The notes: generated by a model from the letters alone, not told the origin. Counted from the stretch's first letter, positions 35,924 to 44,741 are shown. The stretch is DNA of 64,000 bases from Fundidesulfovibrio putealis DSM 16056 (GCF_000429325.1 NZ_KE386885.1:399958-463957); one strand, 5' to 3'. Translations and numbers: made by a program.

Positions 35924-36241
35924 ATGCCGGGGGTTTTAACCTTAAGAAGTGACAATACAACTGGGTTCGCCAAGCAGAGCACAGGCTAGCGCACGTCCGT
36001 ACGTTCTTCTCTTCATCTTCTTGCCTCTTGGTAATATGGGCGACACATGCCTTCCGACCATGCGACACATATTTCAAGCGGGAGGGAATCGAAGACAGAC
36101 CATGCCTCGACGGAACAATCCGATTCCGATGGCAGCATCATCCGCAGCCTCAAGTAGGCATGATGGCTTGAGAATTGGGATGCAGAAGTGAAAACCCGCG
36201 TGAGGGGCCTTCATGGTCCAACTGAATTCAGTCGATGAGTC

Positions 36242-36955
36242 TTACTGTTTCTGCCCTGGGCTGTGTCCGGGCGGATACCCCAGGGACTCATTCGTTCGCC
36301 GCAGGGCCTCTCGCAGATCAAGGCCGGTTCTGACGTGCATCGCCCATGTCTGGTTCCATTCGATCACACGCTGCTCCGTAGCCCCACCCCTGGGCGCACG
36401 TACGGGCCTGAATTTGAAACCGGATGTGACCCGACGCATGAAGTCGGCGAACATGCGGTTGGCTTTCCGCGCTTTGCGACGGAGCGCCTCCGATGCCCTG
36501 GCTTGTTCGCGCCGTAGCATCGGCCCGAGGCCCAGCCATTCAAAGAGGCCCGAGGCGATGATTCGGATAGCCCGGCATCCGAAGTATTTCCCTTCCTCGC
36601 TTTTTCGTCTCGGCTGTCTCACCTGCATGAACCCCGCCTTCCTCAATTGCCCTATGGCGCGCTCGCATCGGCGCTGGCCAAGGCCGGAGTCCCTGACGAT
36701 GGTTTTCATGTCGATGTCGATGAAGCCGTTGGCCAGGGTAGGCACTCCCAGGCATAGAGACGCGAGGTCGAGATGCGATAGCATGGTTTCCAGGACCACA
36801 AGGCACGCCTCACGACGTTCGCTGCGCATCTTTCGGTCGCCATGGGTCAAGAGTGGAGGGCATTTTCTCGGATGGTCAAACCAAACCTTGGTCCGCTCGG
36901 CAGCCAGGGAAAGGATGCGGGGCAGGCCACCCTTCCCCTTGCGAATTGGACGCAT
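36242..36955 (-). CDS. plasmid replication initiator-like protein
   Basis: From ATG at 36955 (MRPIRKGKGGLPRILSLAAE) the product has 237 residues; a TTG at 37060 would add 35. Two winged-helix-like segments are visible: MRSERREACLVVLETMLSHL plus DIDMKTIVRDSGLGQRRCER, and AIGQLRKAGFMQVRQPRRKS. The C-terminal half is basic and helical (RREQARASEALRRKARKANR). The pattern resembles RepA-like initiators of small plasmids in proteobacteria. With oriT, traJ and nearby repeats, it supports a plasmid origin of the island. Family assignment is tentative. Confidence 0.55.
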   Translation of the reverse strand: MRPIRKGKGGLPRILSLAAERTKVWFDHPRKCPPLLTHGDRKMRSERREACLVVLETMLSHLDLASLCLGVPTLANGFIDIDMKTIVRDSGLGQRRCERAIGQLRKAGFMQVRQPRRKSEEGKYFGCRAIRIIASGLFEWLGLGPMLRREQARASEALRRKARKANRMFADFMRRVTSGFKFRPVRAPRGGATEQRVIEWNQTWAMHVRTGLDLREALRRTNESLGYPPGHSPGQKQ

Positions 36956-37097
36956 GGCTTCAAGCCGAGGGTGCCTCGGATCATGGCCGCAACGATTGCC
37001 GGTTAATCCCGGCCCGGGCGAGGGAGAGCCGTGAAAAGAGGCGGCACTGCTTTCAGGCAATGACGCCCCCTGTGGAATCGGGAGGGGTGATTTTTTG

Positions 37098-37134
37098 TTC
37101 CGGGACTATTCCGGGACAAAGTGGTTTCCGGGAC
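37098..37134. repeat. right-end cluster of three TTCCGGGAC repeats
   Basis: TTCCGGGAC begins at 37098, 37109 and 37126. The first two units make up the 18-bp sequence (37100-37117) that is repeated exactly at 14915-14932 near the left end. They lie 60-96 bp from the right att site. Arm-type integrase or excisionase sites are the likeliest explanation. Confidence 0.5.
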
Positions 37135-37139
37135 CAAAG

Positions 37140-37184
37140 ACAAAGGGTTGCATGACAGGGACTTTCCTGCATGCAACCCTTTGT
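37140..37184 (-). terminator. island-borne terminator now serving tRNA-Phe
   Basis: Perfect 15-bp arms ACAAAGGGTTGCATG (37140-37154) and CATGCAACCCTTTGT (37170-37184). On the minus strand the stem begins 9 bp after the CCA end of tRNA-Phe and is followed by CTTT. It appears to replace the chromosomal terminator, which was displaced to 14725-14754. Confidence 0.75.
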
Positions 37185-37193
37185 TATTGTTAA

Positions 37194-37269
37194 TGGTGCC
37201 GAGGGACGGAATTGAACCGCCGACACGGGGATTTTCAGTCCCCTGCTCTACCAACTGAGCTACCTCGGC
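37194..37269 (-). tRNA. tRNA-Phe (anticodon GAA), integration site of the nif island
   Basis: Reading 37269 to 37194, the 76 bases fold as a cloverleaf: acceptor GCCGAGG/CCTCGGC, D arm AGCTCAGTTGGTAGAGC, anticodon stem GGGGA/TCCCC around CTGAAAA (anticodon GAA), T arm GGCGGTTCAATTCCGTC, discriminator A and an encoded CCA. The 3' 48 bases equal the left att copy, so its 3' part was probably supplied by the element on integration. Confidence 0.97.
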
Positions 37270-37294
37270 TCGAGGAAGAGAGCAATTAGCGACT

Positions 37295-38995
37295 TTACTC
37301 GGGCTTGGCAAGCCCTTTTTCCCAATCAACCCTGCGAATTATTTCCTCGGCCAGGGGCTCAAGGCTTGCCCGGATGCGCGCTGAGATGGGCAAGCCCTCG
37401 GGATAACGGTTTAAAACCCACTCTTTGCGCTCTTCGTCCAGGGTGTCCCATTTATTCAGGGCCAGAAGTCTCGGGACGGTGTCCAGCTCCATGTCCTTGA
37501 GGATGGAGTCCACAGCCTCCACCTGTCCGGCCAGCTCCGGGTGTCCGGCGTCGGCCACCTGGATGAGCAGGTCCGCGCTTTCCAGTTCCTCCAGGGTGGC
37601 CTGGAAGGCCTCCTTGAGTTCCTTGGGCAGGGCACGGATGAATCCCACGGTGTCGGTCAGCACCAGCTCGCGCTCCATGGGGAAGCGCAGGCGGCGGCTG
37701 ACCGGGTCCAGGGTGGCGAAGAGCTTGTCCTCGGCCAGCACGGCCGACTGGGTGAGGGTGTTCAGGAGCGTCGATTTTCCGGCGTTGGTGTAGCCCACCA
37801 GGGACACGATGGGCAGCCCGGCCTTGGCGCGGCGGTCGCGTACCTGGGCGCGCTGCTTGCGCAGGTCGCCGAGTTCGCGCTTGATGCGGGTGATGCGCTC
37901 GCGGATGCGGCGGCGGTCCATCTCAAGCTTGGTCTCGCCGGGGCCGCGTCCGCCGATGCCGCCCATCAGGCGGCTCATGGCGGGATTCTTCCCAACCAGC
38001 CGGGGCAGGGTGTATTTCAGCTGGGCCATCTCCACCTGGAGCTTGCCCGAGCGCGAGGTGGCCCGCTGGGCGAAAATGTCCAGGATGAGCTGGGTGCGGT
38101 CAAGGATCTTGCGCTCGGTCAGGTCCGCCAGGTTGCGCATCTGGGCGGGCGTCAATTCTCCGTCGAAGAGGAGCACGGATGCGCCCGTGGACAGGGCCAT
38201 CACCTCGAGTTCCGACAACTTTCCCTTGCCGATGATGGTGCGCGGGTTCACGTGCGGCACGCGCTGGATCACGCGCCCGGTGATCGAAAGCCCAGCCGTG
38301 GCGGCCAGGGCCTCCATCTCTTCCAGGGAGGCTTCCAGGTCCAGGCGCGGGGCGCTGCCCACGCCGATCAGGATGGCCCGGCCCGCCACGCCCGCTTCCG
38401 TGCCGCCGATGCCGCTGGCCGCTGCGGATTCTGCGCCGGTGATGGGCTTGTCCAGGCGGGCGAATTCGTCCTCCAGCGCCTGGGTCTGAGCCTCGAAGTC
38501 GATGTCCGGGCGGTCCCAGGGGCGCGGGGGAAGGATGTCCCAGGGCTTGGCGCCGGGTTCCGGCTCGGAGCGCGGGGTCAGGTGCGCCACGTGGAGCTTG
38601 GCCGGGGAGGCCATGGAATCCACGGTGATGGCGGACACGGAGTCCAGGCGCAGGAAGAGCATGTCCGTGAGGTCTTCCTGGTCCAGGGGCGAGTCGTGCA
38701 GGTGGGTGTGCAGAAGGCGCACACCGCGCAGACGCCCCGAGCCCAGGCGCGACCGTGACAGCTCGGGGATGTAGATGGCGTGCGGCTCGCCCACCAGGAC
38801 CATGTCCGGGCGGCCCTTGCGGTCGATGAGCAGCCCCACCTGGCGGCCTATGCCGTGGGAGATGGCGGCCAGCTCGCGGGCCTGGTCGAGGGTGTAGCCT
38901 TCGGCAGGCGGATAGCGCCGGGTGTAGAGGCGATCGAGGGCTTTCAACTGGCTGGGCTTCAGGCCCTCGGTGTTGCCTTGGACTTTTGTGGCGAT
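37295..38995 (-). CDS. hflX: ribosome-associated GTPase HflX
   Basis: The canonical HflX part begins near residue 205 (ILIGVGSAPRLDLEASLEEM) with the glycine-rich RLMGGIGGRGPGETKLEMDR segment. The G domain carries Walker A GYTNAGKST, DTVGF and NKWD. It is preceded by an extra N-terminal domain of about 185 residues, found in a subset of bacteria. HflX splits stalled or heat-damaged 70S ribosomes. The first standard start is TTG at 38947, but the frame continues upstream as IATKVQGNTEGLKPSQ to an ATC at 38995 with GGAGG six bases before it. I give that extent because the extension looks coding. It may be a rare ATC start or a mutated ATG. Confidence 0.85.
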   Translation of the reverse strand: MATKVQGNTEGLKPSQLKALDRLYTRRYPPAEGYTLDQARELAAISHGIGRQVGLLIDRKGRPDMVLVGEPHAIYIPELSRSRLGSGRLRGVRLLHTHLHDSPLDQEDLTDMLFLRLDSVSAITVDSMASPAKLHVAHLTPRSEPEPGAKPWDILPPRPWDRPDIDFEAQTQALEDEFARLDKPITGAESAAASGIGGTEAGVAGRAILIGVGSAPRLDLEASLEEMEALAATAGLSITGRVIQRVPHVNPRTIIGKGKLSELEVMALSTGASVLLFDGELTPAQMRNLADLTERKILDRTQLILDIFAQRATSRSGKLQVEMAQLKYTLPRLVGKNPAMSRLMGGIGGRGPGETKLEMDRRRIRERITRIKRELGDLRKQRAQVRDRRAKAGLPIVSLVGYTNAGKSTLLNTLTQSAVLAEDKLFATLDPVSRRLRFPMERELVLTDTVGFIRALPKELKEAFQATLEELESADLLIQVADAGHPELAGQVEAVDSILKDMELDTVPRLLALNKWDTLDEERKEWVLNRYPEGLPISARIRASLEPLAEEIIRRVDWEKGLAKPE

Positions 38996-39171
38996 GGGAG
39001 ACCTCCGGCGGCGGGCCGTCGTGGTCCGCCGCGTATGTTCAGGCGAACTTGTAGGTCAGCGGCGCAAGGGAGGCAAGGGGGCGGCAAGAGAGTGGCGGAT
39101 GCTCCCGGCCAGCCGCGCGCCGGGATGCGCGCGGTTGGCCGGGAAATCGTCGAATCGGGGAAGGCGGGGCG

Positions 39172-39765
39172 CTAGGCCTTGCCGAGATAGTCGCAGATCA
39201 TGGCGTCGTAGGCCGAGGTGGCCTTGAAGGTCTCGACGGCCATCTCGTGGCGCAGCGTAAGCGACGCCTTCATGCCGTTGTCCTTCAGTTCCGCCGTGAT
39301 GCGGGCGTAGTGAGCGGGCGAGGGGACCACCAGGATGGAGTGGAAGTTCTTGGCCGAGGCCCTAAGCATGGTGGGGCCGCCGATGTCGATCTGCTCCACT
39401 GCCGCCTTCAGGTCGGCCTTGGCGGCAGCGGCCTTGGCGAAGTCGTAGAGATTGACGCAGATGAGGTCGAAGGGCTTGAGCTTGAAGGACTCGAGGGTGG
39501 TGAGGTGTTCGGGGTTGTCCTTGTCGGCCAGGATGCCCGCGTGGATGTTGGGGTGCAGGGTCTTGACCCGTCCGCCCAGCATTTCGGGGAACCCGGTGAC
39601 CTGATCGACTGCCGTGACGGGGAGTCCGGCGTCGGTCATGGCCTTCTTGGTGCCGCCGGTGGAGACGAGCTCCACGCCGTTCGCATGCAGGAACGCCGCG
39701 AACTCGGCCAGGCCGGACTTGTCGGTAACGGAGAGAATAGCCCTGCGGATGGGCAAATGATCCAT
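39172..39765 (-). CDS. IMP cyclohydrolase, stand-alone N-terminal domain of PurH
   Basis: The product has 197 residues and consists only of the MGS-like domain of PurH: RRAILSVTDKSGLAEFAAFL, VELVSTGGTKKAM, GGRVKTLHPNIHAGIL, DLICVNLYDF and a DIGGPTMLRASAKN box. This part closes FAICAR to IMP in the last step of purine synthesis. The AICAR transformylase domain (about 300 residues) is missing and no second gene follows, so that step must be encoded elsewhere. It ends 176 bp from hflX on the same strand. Nothing notable is seen in that gap. Confidence 0.9.
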   Translation of the reverse strand: MDHLPIRRAILSVTDKSGLAEFAAFLHANGVELVSTGGTKKAMTDAGLPVTAVDQVTGFPEMLGGRVKTLHPNIHAGILADKDNPEHLTTLESFKLKPFDLICVNLYDFAKAAAAKADLKAAVEQIDIGGPTMLRASAKNFHSILVVPSPAHYARITAELKDNGMKASLTLRHEMAVETFKATSAYDAMICDYLGKA

Positions 39766-39937
39766 GGCTGCCTCGCTTGTTTTGCTCAGGCAGTGCCAAA
39801 ATCGCCCACGCTTGGCAACCCGGAACAGCGCTCCCTCCCATGAACGTATTGGTTGATTCCCGGTCCGGCCGCCGGGAGCGCACCGGACCGGGAACCAATG
39901 GGGGAGGGGAGATCTGCGTGAAAATTGTTCCCCTGGG

Positions 39938-40510
39938 CTAGGCCGCCTTGGCGTCCAGGTGCTCCTTGAGCTCCACGGCGCAGCTGTGGGCCGGGTCGTG
40001 CTCCAGGATGCGGTTCAGCTGGGCCATGGCTTCCTCGTCGCGTCCGGCTGCCACCATGCATCCGGCCAGCGAGTAGCGGATCTCGTGCTTCAGGGGTTCG
40101 ACGGCCAGGTAGGATTCCAGGTGCGGAATCACGTCCGGCAGACGTCCCATGGCATGGCCCAGGCGGATGATGCTGTAGAGCGCCACCATGTTCTCGGGGT
40201 TATACTCCAGGGCCTGCGAGAAGTGGTCGAAGGCCTTGTCGTGTTCGCCGCGCTCCATCTCGATCAGCGCCATGCCCGAGAGGGACTTGTCGCTGGCTTC
40301 GGCGTTGGCCGCCTTGCGGTAGAAGCCGAAGGCGTTGTCCAGGTCGCCCCGGTGCACGGCGATGGTCGCCAGGCCGAGGTACGGGTCCGGGTGGACTCCG
40401 TTGGAGTTCATGGCCTTGCTGTAGTACTCTTCAGCCTTGTCCAGGTCGCCCATGAACAGGTAGCATTCGCCCAGTTCCTTGTTGATTTCATAATCCAGAT
40501 GGCCGCTCAT
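39938..40510 (-). CDS. tetratricopeptide repeat protein
   Basis: The product has 190 residues and no signal peptide. About five TPR-like helix pairs occur (KELGECYLFMGDLDKAEEYY, GLATIAVHRGDLDNAFGFYR, ALIEMERGEHDKAFDHFSQA, and later LAGCMVAAGRDEEAMAQLNR). GGGGA precedes the ATG. It is probably a protein-interaction scaffold. Its gene lies between the purH-type gene and the divergent flagellar operon. A specific partner cannot be named. Confidence 0.85.
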   Translation of the reverse strand: MSGHLDYEINKELGECYLFMGDLDKAEEYYSKAMNSNGVHPDPYLGLATIAVHRGDLDNAFGFYRKAANAEASDKSLSGMALIEMERGEHDKAFDHFSQALEYNPENMVALYSIIRLGHAMGRLPDVIPHLESYLAVEPLKHEIRYSLAGCMVAAGRDEEAMAQLNRILEHDPAHSCAVELKEHLDAKAA

Positions 40511-40902
40511 TTCTGTCCCCTCCGGTGCGTGGACGCGCCTGCCAAAACCTTCTCCCGGGCCGGGCGTCCGTCATTCGCTTCCCTTGTCTGGGAGGACCGT
40601 CCTGGCCCTCCGCCTCCCCTTCCGCGCCAGCCCGTCAACCACGTCCCTCCCGGGGACCGACGAGCAGGCGAGTTGTGCTAAGCAAGGTGCGTGCCAAGTC
40701 CCGGTTCGGGCAATTTCCGCCGCCGGGGTGGCGTCGTGAAATGAAAAGCATCGGGCGTGCCAGGACCTTCGGAAAATCCGCAAAATGTTTGATTCCGGCT
40801 GGTTATCCGGTTGGAACGGGAGTTGCTAACGGAAGGACCGGGGCGGCCCCAGCCCGGTGGGACCCACCAGGCAAAAACAGCCGCCGCCCAAGGAGTTACG
40901 CC
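40511..40902. other. 392-bp divergent spacer with the flagellar promoter
   Basis: It separates the TPR gene from flgB. Apart from the sigma-54 element at 40811-40827 I see no gene or clear operator. Open frames across it are shadows with unsuitable codon use. Confidence 0.5.
40811..40827 (+). promoter_or_regulatory. sigma-54 promoter of the flgB-fliI operon
   Basis: TTGGAACGGGAGTTGCT has GG (40813-40814), ten bases and GC (40825-40826), with one deviation from TTGGCAC-N5-TTGCT. It lies about 75 bp before flgB. Sigma-54 control with an FlrC/FleQ-type activator is usual for basal-body operons in polar-flagellated proteobacteria. Confidence 0.7.
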
Positions 40903-41316
40903 ATGCCGGACATCTACGGAGCCAACGCGGACCTGCTCGCCAAGGTCATGGACCTGCGGCTCGAGCGTCAAAACCTCGTCGTGTCCAATTTGGCCAACAT
41001 CAATATCCCTGGCTACAAGGCCCGCACCCTGGAATTCGAGAGCCAGCTCCAGCAGGCCGTGGGGGACGTGCAGTCGAAGAATTCGCTCACGCGCACCAGC
41101 GCGGAGCACATACCCTCGCACTTCGACGTCAACGGCTTCCAGGGCCGGGCAGTGAAGGAATTCAAGCCGCGCACCATCTACGGGGCGGACGCGGTGGACA
41201 TGGATAAGGAAATGGCAACCATGGGCAAGAACTCGCTCATGTACAACGCACTGGTGACGGTGATGCAGAAGAACTTCGAAGGCATCAAGACCGTCATCGC
41301 GGAGGGAGGCAAGTAA
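40903..41316 (+). CDS. flgB: flagellar proximal rod protein FlgB
   Basis: The product has 137 residues from ATG at 40903, with AAGGAG upstream. The flagellar rod signature VVSNLANINIPGYKART follows the N-terminal helix, and the C-terminal helix ends NALVTVMQKNFEGIKTVI. FlgB is the first rod subunit above the MS ring and is exported by the flagellar type III apparatus. It is the first gene of a tightly packed operon in the order flgB-flgC-fliE-fliF-fliG-fliH-fliI. Confidence 0.95.
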   Translation: MPDIYGANADLLAKVMDLRLERQNLVVSNLANINIPGYKARTLEFESQLQQAVGDVQSKNSLTRTSAEHIPSHFDVNGFQGRAVKEFKPRTIYGADAVDMDKEMATMGKNSLMYNALVTVMQKNFEGIKTVIAEGGK

Positions 41317-41318
41317 TC

Positions 41319-41756
41319 ATGGACTTCATGACCGCACTCGACGTGGGCGGCTCGGCCCTCTCGGCCCAGCGCACCTATATGAACGTGATCGCCATGAACC
41401 TGGCCAACGCCAAGACCACGCGCACCGCCGACGGGCAAGGCCCTTACCAGCGCAAGTCCGTGGCCCTGGAATCCACGCCGGTCACGCCCTTCGGCAAGGC
41501 CATGAACGCGGCCCTGGGCGATGAGCTGCAAGGCGTGCGCGTGACGGGAATCGTCGCCGACGGCCGCCCGGCCAAGCAGGTCTTCGAACCCGGCCACCCC
41601 GATGCGGACCAGAACGGCTACGTTCAATATCCTGACATCAACGTGGTCGAGGAAATGACCAACATGATCCAGGCAACGCGCAGCTACGAAGCAAGCACCT
41701 CCACCATCACCACCATCAAGAGCATGTACAACAAGGCTCTTGAGATAGGCCGCTAG
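41319..41756 (+). CDS. flgC: flagellar proximal rod protein FlgC
   Basis: The product has 145 residues and starts two bases after the flgB stop. The signature VIAMNLANAKTTRTADGQGP and the C-terminal NMIQATRSYEASTSTITTIK helix are typical. In the usual motif the first residues are NIANAxT; the variant here is normal for the group. FlgC assembles with FlgB and FlgF into the proximal rod. Confidence 0.95.
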   Translation: MDFMTALDVGGSALSAQRTYMNVIAMNLANAKTTRTADGQGPYQRKSVALESTPVTPFGKAMNAALGDELQGVRVTGIVADGRPAKQVFEPGHPDADQNGYVQYPDINVVEEMTNMIQATRSYEASTSTITTIKSMYNKALEIGR

Positions 41757-41766
41757 GAGACTCGCC

Positions 41767-42120
41767 ATGGCCATAAGCCCCATCGCCATCAACGCCTACC
41801 GTTCCGCCATGGGCCAGTCCCAGCTTGGCGGCCTGGGTGGCGCGCAGAACAAGACCGCCGAAGCCTTCGGGAACATGACCGGGACCGGCGAAGCCAGCAA
41901 GACCAACTTCGTGGACTCGCTCAAGTCGTCCTTGTCCGACGTCAACGCGGAGCAGATCAAGAAGGACCAGATGGTGGCTTCCTTCGCCACGGGCGAGAAC
42001 CAGAACGTGCACGAACTGATGATCCAGTTGCAGAAGTCCGGCCTGGCCATGTCCATGACCTCCACGGTCAGGAACAAGGTCCTGGATATGTACCGCGAAC
42101 TGGTCAAGATGCCCTTCTAG
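41767..42120 (+). CDS. fliE: flagellar hook-basal body protein FliE
   Basis: The product has 117 residues. The C-terminal half carries the family signature: FATGENQNVHELMIQLQKSG, then LAMSMTSTVRNKVLDMYREL. FliE joins the MS ring to the rod and is the first protein exported. The N-terminal half (Gly, Ala and Asn rich) is variable, as expected. It begins ten bases after flgC. Confidence 0.95.
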   Translation: MAISPIAINAYRSAMGQSQLGGLGGAQNKTAEAFGNMTGTGEASKTNFVDSLKSSLSDVNAEQIKKDQMVASFATGENQNVHELMIQLQKSGLAMSMTSTVRNKVLDMYRELVKMPF

Positions 42121-42143
42121 GCGCGTAAAGCAAGGAGACTCCC

Positions 42144-43742
42144 ATGCCCGTCGTACTGAAATCACTCTGGGACCAGGCCACGCGCTTCTGGTCAGGCCGC
42201 ACCCTGGCGCAGCGCATCCTCTTCGCAGGCGTGGCCGCCTCCGTGGTGGCAGCCTTCGCGCTGATGATCTTCTGGTTCAACCAGCCCGACTACAAGGTGC
42301 TGTTCACCAAGCTCTCCCAGGACGACGCCAGCCGCGTCATGGAGCTCCTGAAGGCCAACAAGACCCCCTTCAAGCTCGAAGACGGCGGACAGACCGTGCT
42401 GGTACCCGCCGAGACCGTGAGCGAGCTGCGCCTCAAGGTTGCCGGTGAAGGCAAGCTGCGCGGCGCGGGCCTTGGCTACGAGATCTTCGACGAGACCAAG
42501 GTGGGCCAGACCGACTTCGTGCAGCGCATCAACTACCAGCGCGCCCTGCAAGGCGAGCTGTCGCGCACCATCTCGGAGTTCCCGCAGGTGGAGAAGGCCC
42601 GCGTGCACCTGGTGCTGCCCGCCAAGAGCCTGTTCATCGAGGAGCAGCGCAAGCCCAGCGCCTCGGTGGTGCTGACCCTGAAGAGCGGCGCAAAGCTCGA
42701 GCCCAAGCAGATCCAGGGCATGGTCAACTTCGTGGCCATGAGCGTGGAGGGCCTGGACCCCAGCCGCGTGACCATCACCGACACCGCCGGCAAGATCGTG
42801 TTCCAGAACAAGGACGGGGCCAGCATCGACGGCCTGACCAACACCCAGTTCGAGTTCCGCAACACCTATCAGCAGAGCGTGGAGCGCCGCATCGAGGAAC
42901 TCCTGACCCCCATCGTGGGCGGCGGCAAATCCATCGCCAAGGTGGCGGCCACCCTGGACTTCTCCCAGAAGGTGACCAAGCGCCAGACCTTCGACCCCAA
43001 CAAGACCGTGCTGCGCTCCGAAGAGCGCGAAGAGTCCACCACCAACCAGAAGGCCAACGTGGACGGCTCCGTGCCCGAGACCAACTTCCGGGGCGACGGA
43101 TTCTCCGGCACCCAGAACAAGGTGGACCAGTCCTCCGAGCGCCGCAAATCCAACTTCGAGATCGATTCCGAGCAGCAGGAGATCCACTCGCCCACTGGGG
43201 AGTTGCAGCGCCTGTCCGTCGCGGTTATCGTGGACTACATTCAGGACCCAAGCAGCAAGGAAGTGAAGTTCATCCCCCGGCCCGCCGAGGAAATGGAACA
43301 GATCAAGCAGGCCGTGGCCAGCGCCGTGGGCATCGACGCCAAGCGCGGCGACACCATCGAAGTCAGCTCCATGTCGTTTGGCGAACGCGAACTGCTCACC
43401 GAGCCGAGCCTCACCCAGACCATGCTGGAATACGCCCAGCGCCTGGGCAAGCCTTTCCTGAACGGCGTGCTGGTGTTCCTCTTCCTGCTCCTGGTGGTGC
43501 GCCCGGTGGTCATGGCGCTGATCCGCCCCCGCGTCACCCGCGAGGAGATCGAGCAGCTGAACCGCCTGCCCGAAGCCGAGCGCCGCATCGCGCTGGCCGA
43601 ACCGGAAGAGGAAGAGGGCGAGCACATGGAAATCACCAAGCGGCTGGAGAATGCCAAGATTCTGGCCCAGCAGCTCTTCGAAACAAACACCGAGCAGGCC
43701 ATACTGGTCCTGCGCGGATGGCTCAAGCAGGAGGCCGCATAA
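42144..43742 (+). CDS. fliF: flagellar MS-ring protein FliF
   Basis: The product has 532 residues. Two membrane helices flank the periplasmic part: about 23-43 (ILFAGVAASVVAAFALMIFW) and about 437-458 (FLNGVLVFLFLLLVVRPVVM). Ring-building motifs are typical (DYKVLFTKLSQDDASRVMEL, then the ARVHLVLP strand). The C-terminal tail that binds FliG is acidic in its middle (EPEEEEGEHMEI) and ends in LRGWLKQE. It forms the base on which rotor and export gate assemble. Confidence 0.95.
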   Translation: MPVVLKSLWDQATRFWSGRTLAQRILFAGVAASVVAAFALMIFWFNQPDYKVLFTKLSQDDASRVMELLKANKTPFKLEDGGQTVLVPAETVSELRLKVAGEGKLRGAGLGYEIFDETKVGQTDFVQRINYQRALQGELSRTISEFPQVEKARVHLVLPAKSLFIEEQRKPSASVVLTLKSGAKLEPKQIQGMVNFVAMSVEGLDPSRVTITDTAGKIVFQNKDGASIDGLTNTQFEFRNTYQQSVERRIEELLTPIVGGGKSIAKVAATLDFSQKVTKRQTFDPNKTVLRSEEREESTTNQKANVDGSVPETNFRGDGFSGTQNKVDQSSERRKSNFEIDSEQQEIHSPTGELQRLSVAVIVDYIQDPSSKEVKFIPRPAEEMEQIKQAVASAVGIDAKRGDTIEVSSMSFGERELLTEPSLTQTMLEYAQRLGKPFLNGVLVFLFLLLVVRPVVMALIRPRVTREEIEQLNRLPEAERRIALAEPEEEEGEHMEITKRLENAKILAQQLFETNTEQAILVLRGWLKQEAA

Positions 43743-43745
43743 GCC

Positions 43746-44741
43746 ATGGCCCTTTCCGGACCGCATAAGACCGCCGTTCTCTGCCTGGCGCTCGGCGACA
43801 AGTTCTGCTCCGAGGTGTTCAAACGCATGGACCGCAGCGAGATCGCCCGTATCTCCAAGGCCATGCTGGAAATCGACACCATCGAGAAGGAAGGCGTCGA
43901 AGAGGTGCTCAAGGAGTTCAACGAGTCCATGCAGTTCGGTCAGGAATCGCTCATCGGCGGCGCGGACACCGTGAAGCGCATGCTCTCCAAGGCGCTGGAC
44001 TCCGACACGGCCAAGTACATCATGGATTCGCTGGAGATCGCCTCCGGGCCGACTCCCTTCCAGGAGCTGGAGAACGTCTCCCCGCGCATCCTGGCCCAGA
44101 TCCTCCGGAACGAGCACCCGCAGACCCTGGCCCTCATCCTTGGCCACCTGCACCCGGACCAGGCTGCGGAGCTTCTCCAGAACCTGCCCTCGGGCGTTCG
44201 GGCCGAAGTGCTCATGCGCCTGGCGCGCCTGGAGGCCGTGGCCGAGGAGATGCTCCTGGAGGTGGACCGCGTGTTGCAAAACCAGCTCATCGCCATGGGC
44301 GGCAAGGAAGGCAAGAAGGTGGGCGGCGTGCCTGCGGTGGCCGAAATCCTCAACTCCGTGGACCGCGCCACCGAGGAGGAGGTCCTCTCCGAGATCGAAG
44401 AGGAATCCGCCCAGATGGCCGAAGACATCCGCAACCTCATGTTCGTGTTCGAGGACGTCAAGGCCCTGGACGACCGTTCCATCCGCGAACTGCTCAAGGA
44501 AGTCTCCAACGAGGAGCTCACCCAGGCCCTCAAGGGAGCGAGCGACGAGCTCAAGGACAAGTTCTTCAGGAACCTCTCCGAGCGCGCCGCAACGATGATC
44601 AAGGAAGACCTGGAGATCATGGGGCCTGTGCGCCTGGCCGACGTGGAAGGCGCGCAGCAGAACGTGGTCAAGACCGTGAGGCGACTGGAGGCCGAGGGCA
44701 AGATAGCCATCGGCAGGGGTGGCGGCGATGTCTTCATCTGA
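43746..44741 (+). CDS. fliG: flagellar motor switch protein FliG
   Basis: The product has 331 residues and three domains: N-terminal, binding FliF (GPHKTAVLCLALGDKFCSEV); middle, with the EHPQTLALILGHLHPDQAAE motif that binds FliM; and C-terminal, with the torque helix. The charged torque-helix residues lie in FVFEDVKALDDRSIRELLKE and in the later FRNLSERAATMIKEDLEIMG. All parts are intact, so switching and rotation should be normal. Its end overlaps fliH. Confidence 0.96.
   Translation: MALSGPHKTAVLCLALGDKFCSEVFKRMDRSEIARISKAMLEIDTIEKEGVEEVLKEFNESMQFGQESLIGGADTVKRMLSKALDSDTAKYIMDSLEIASGPTPFQELENVSPRILAQILRNEHPQTLALILGHLHPDQAAELLQNLPSGVRAEVLMRLARLEAVAEEMLLEVDRVLQNQLIAMGGKEGKKVGGVPAVAEILNSVDRATEEEVLSEIEEESAQMAEDIRNLMFVFEDVKALDDRSIRELLKEVSNEELTQALKGASDELKDKFFRNLSERAATMIKEDLEIMGPVRLADVEGAQQNVVKTVRRLEAEGKIAIGRGGGDVFI

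Noticed and set aside
35949-36191. Small plus-strand ORF after the oriT region
   Set aside because: No ribosome-binding site, unlikely composition and no recognisable pattern.
36213-37034. A 273-residue plus-strand frame opposite the Rep-like gene
   Set aside because: It is Arg/Ser-rich, lacks a domain and mirrors the GC bias of the minus-strand gene, whose winged-helix pattern is convincing.
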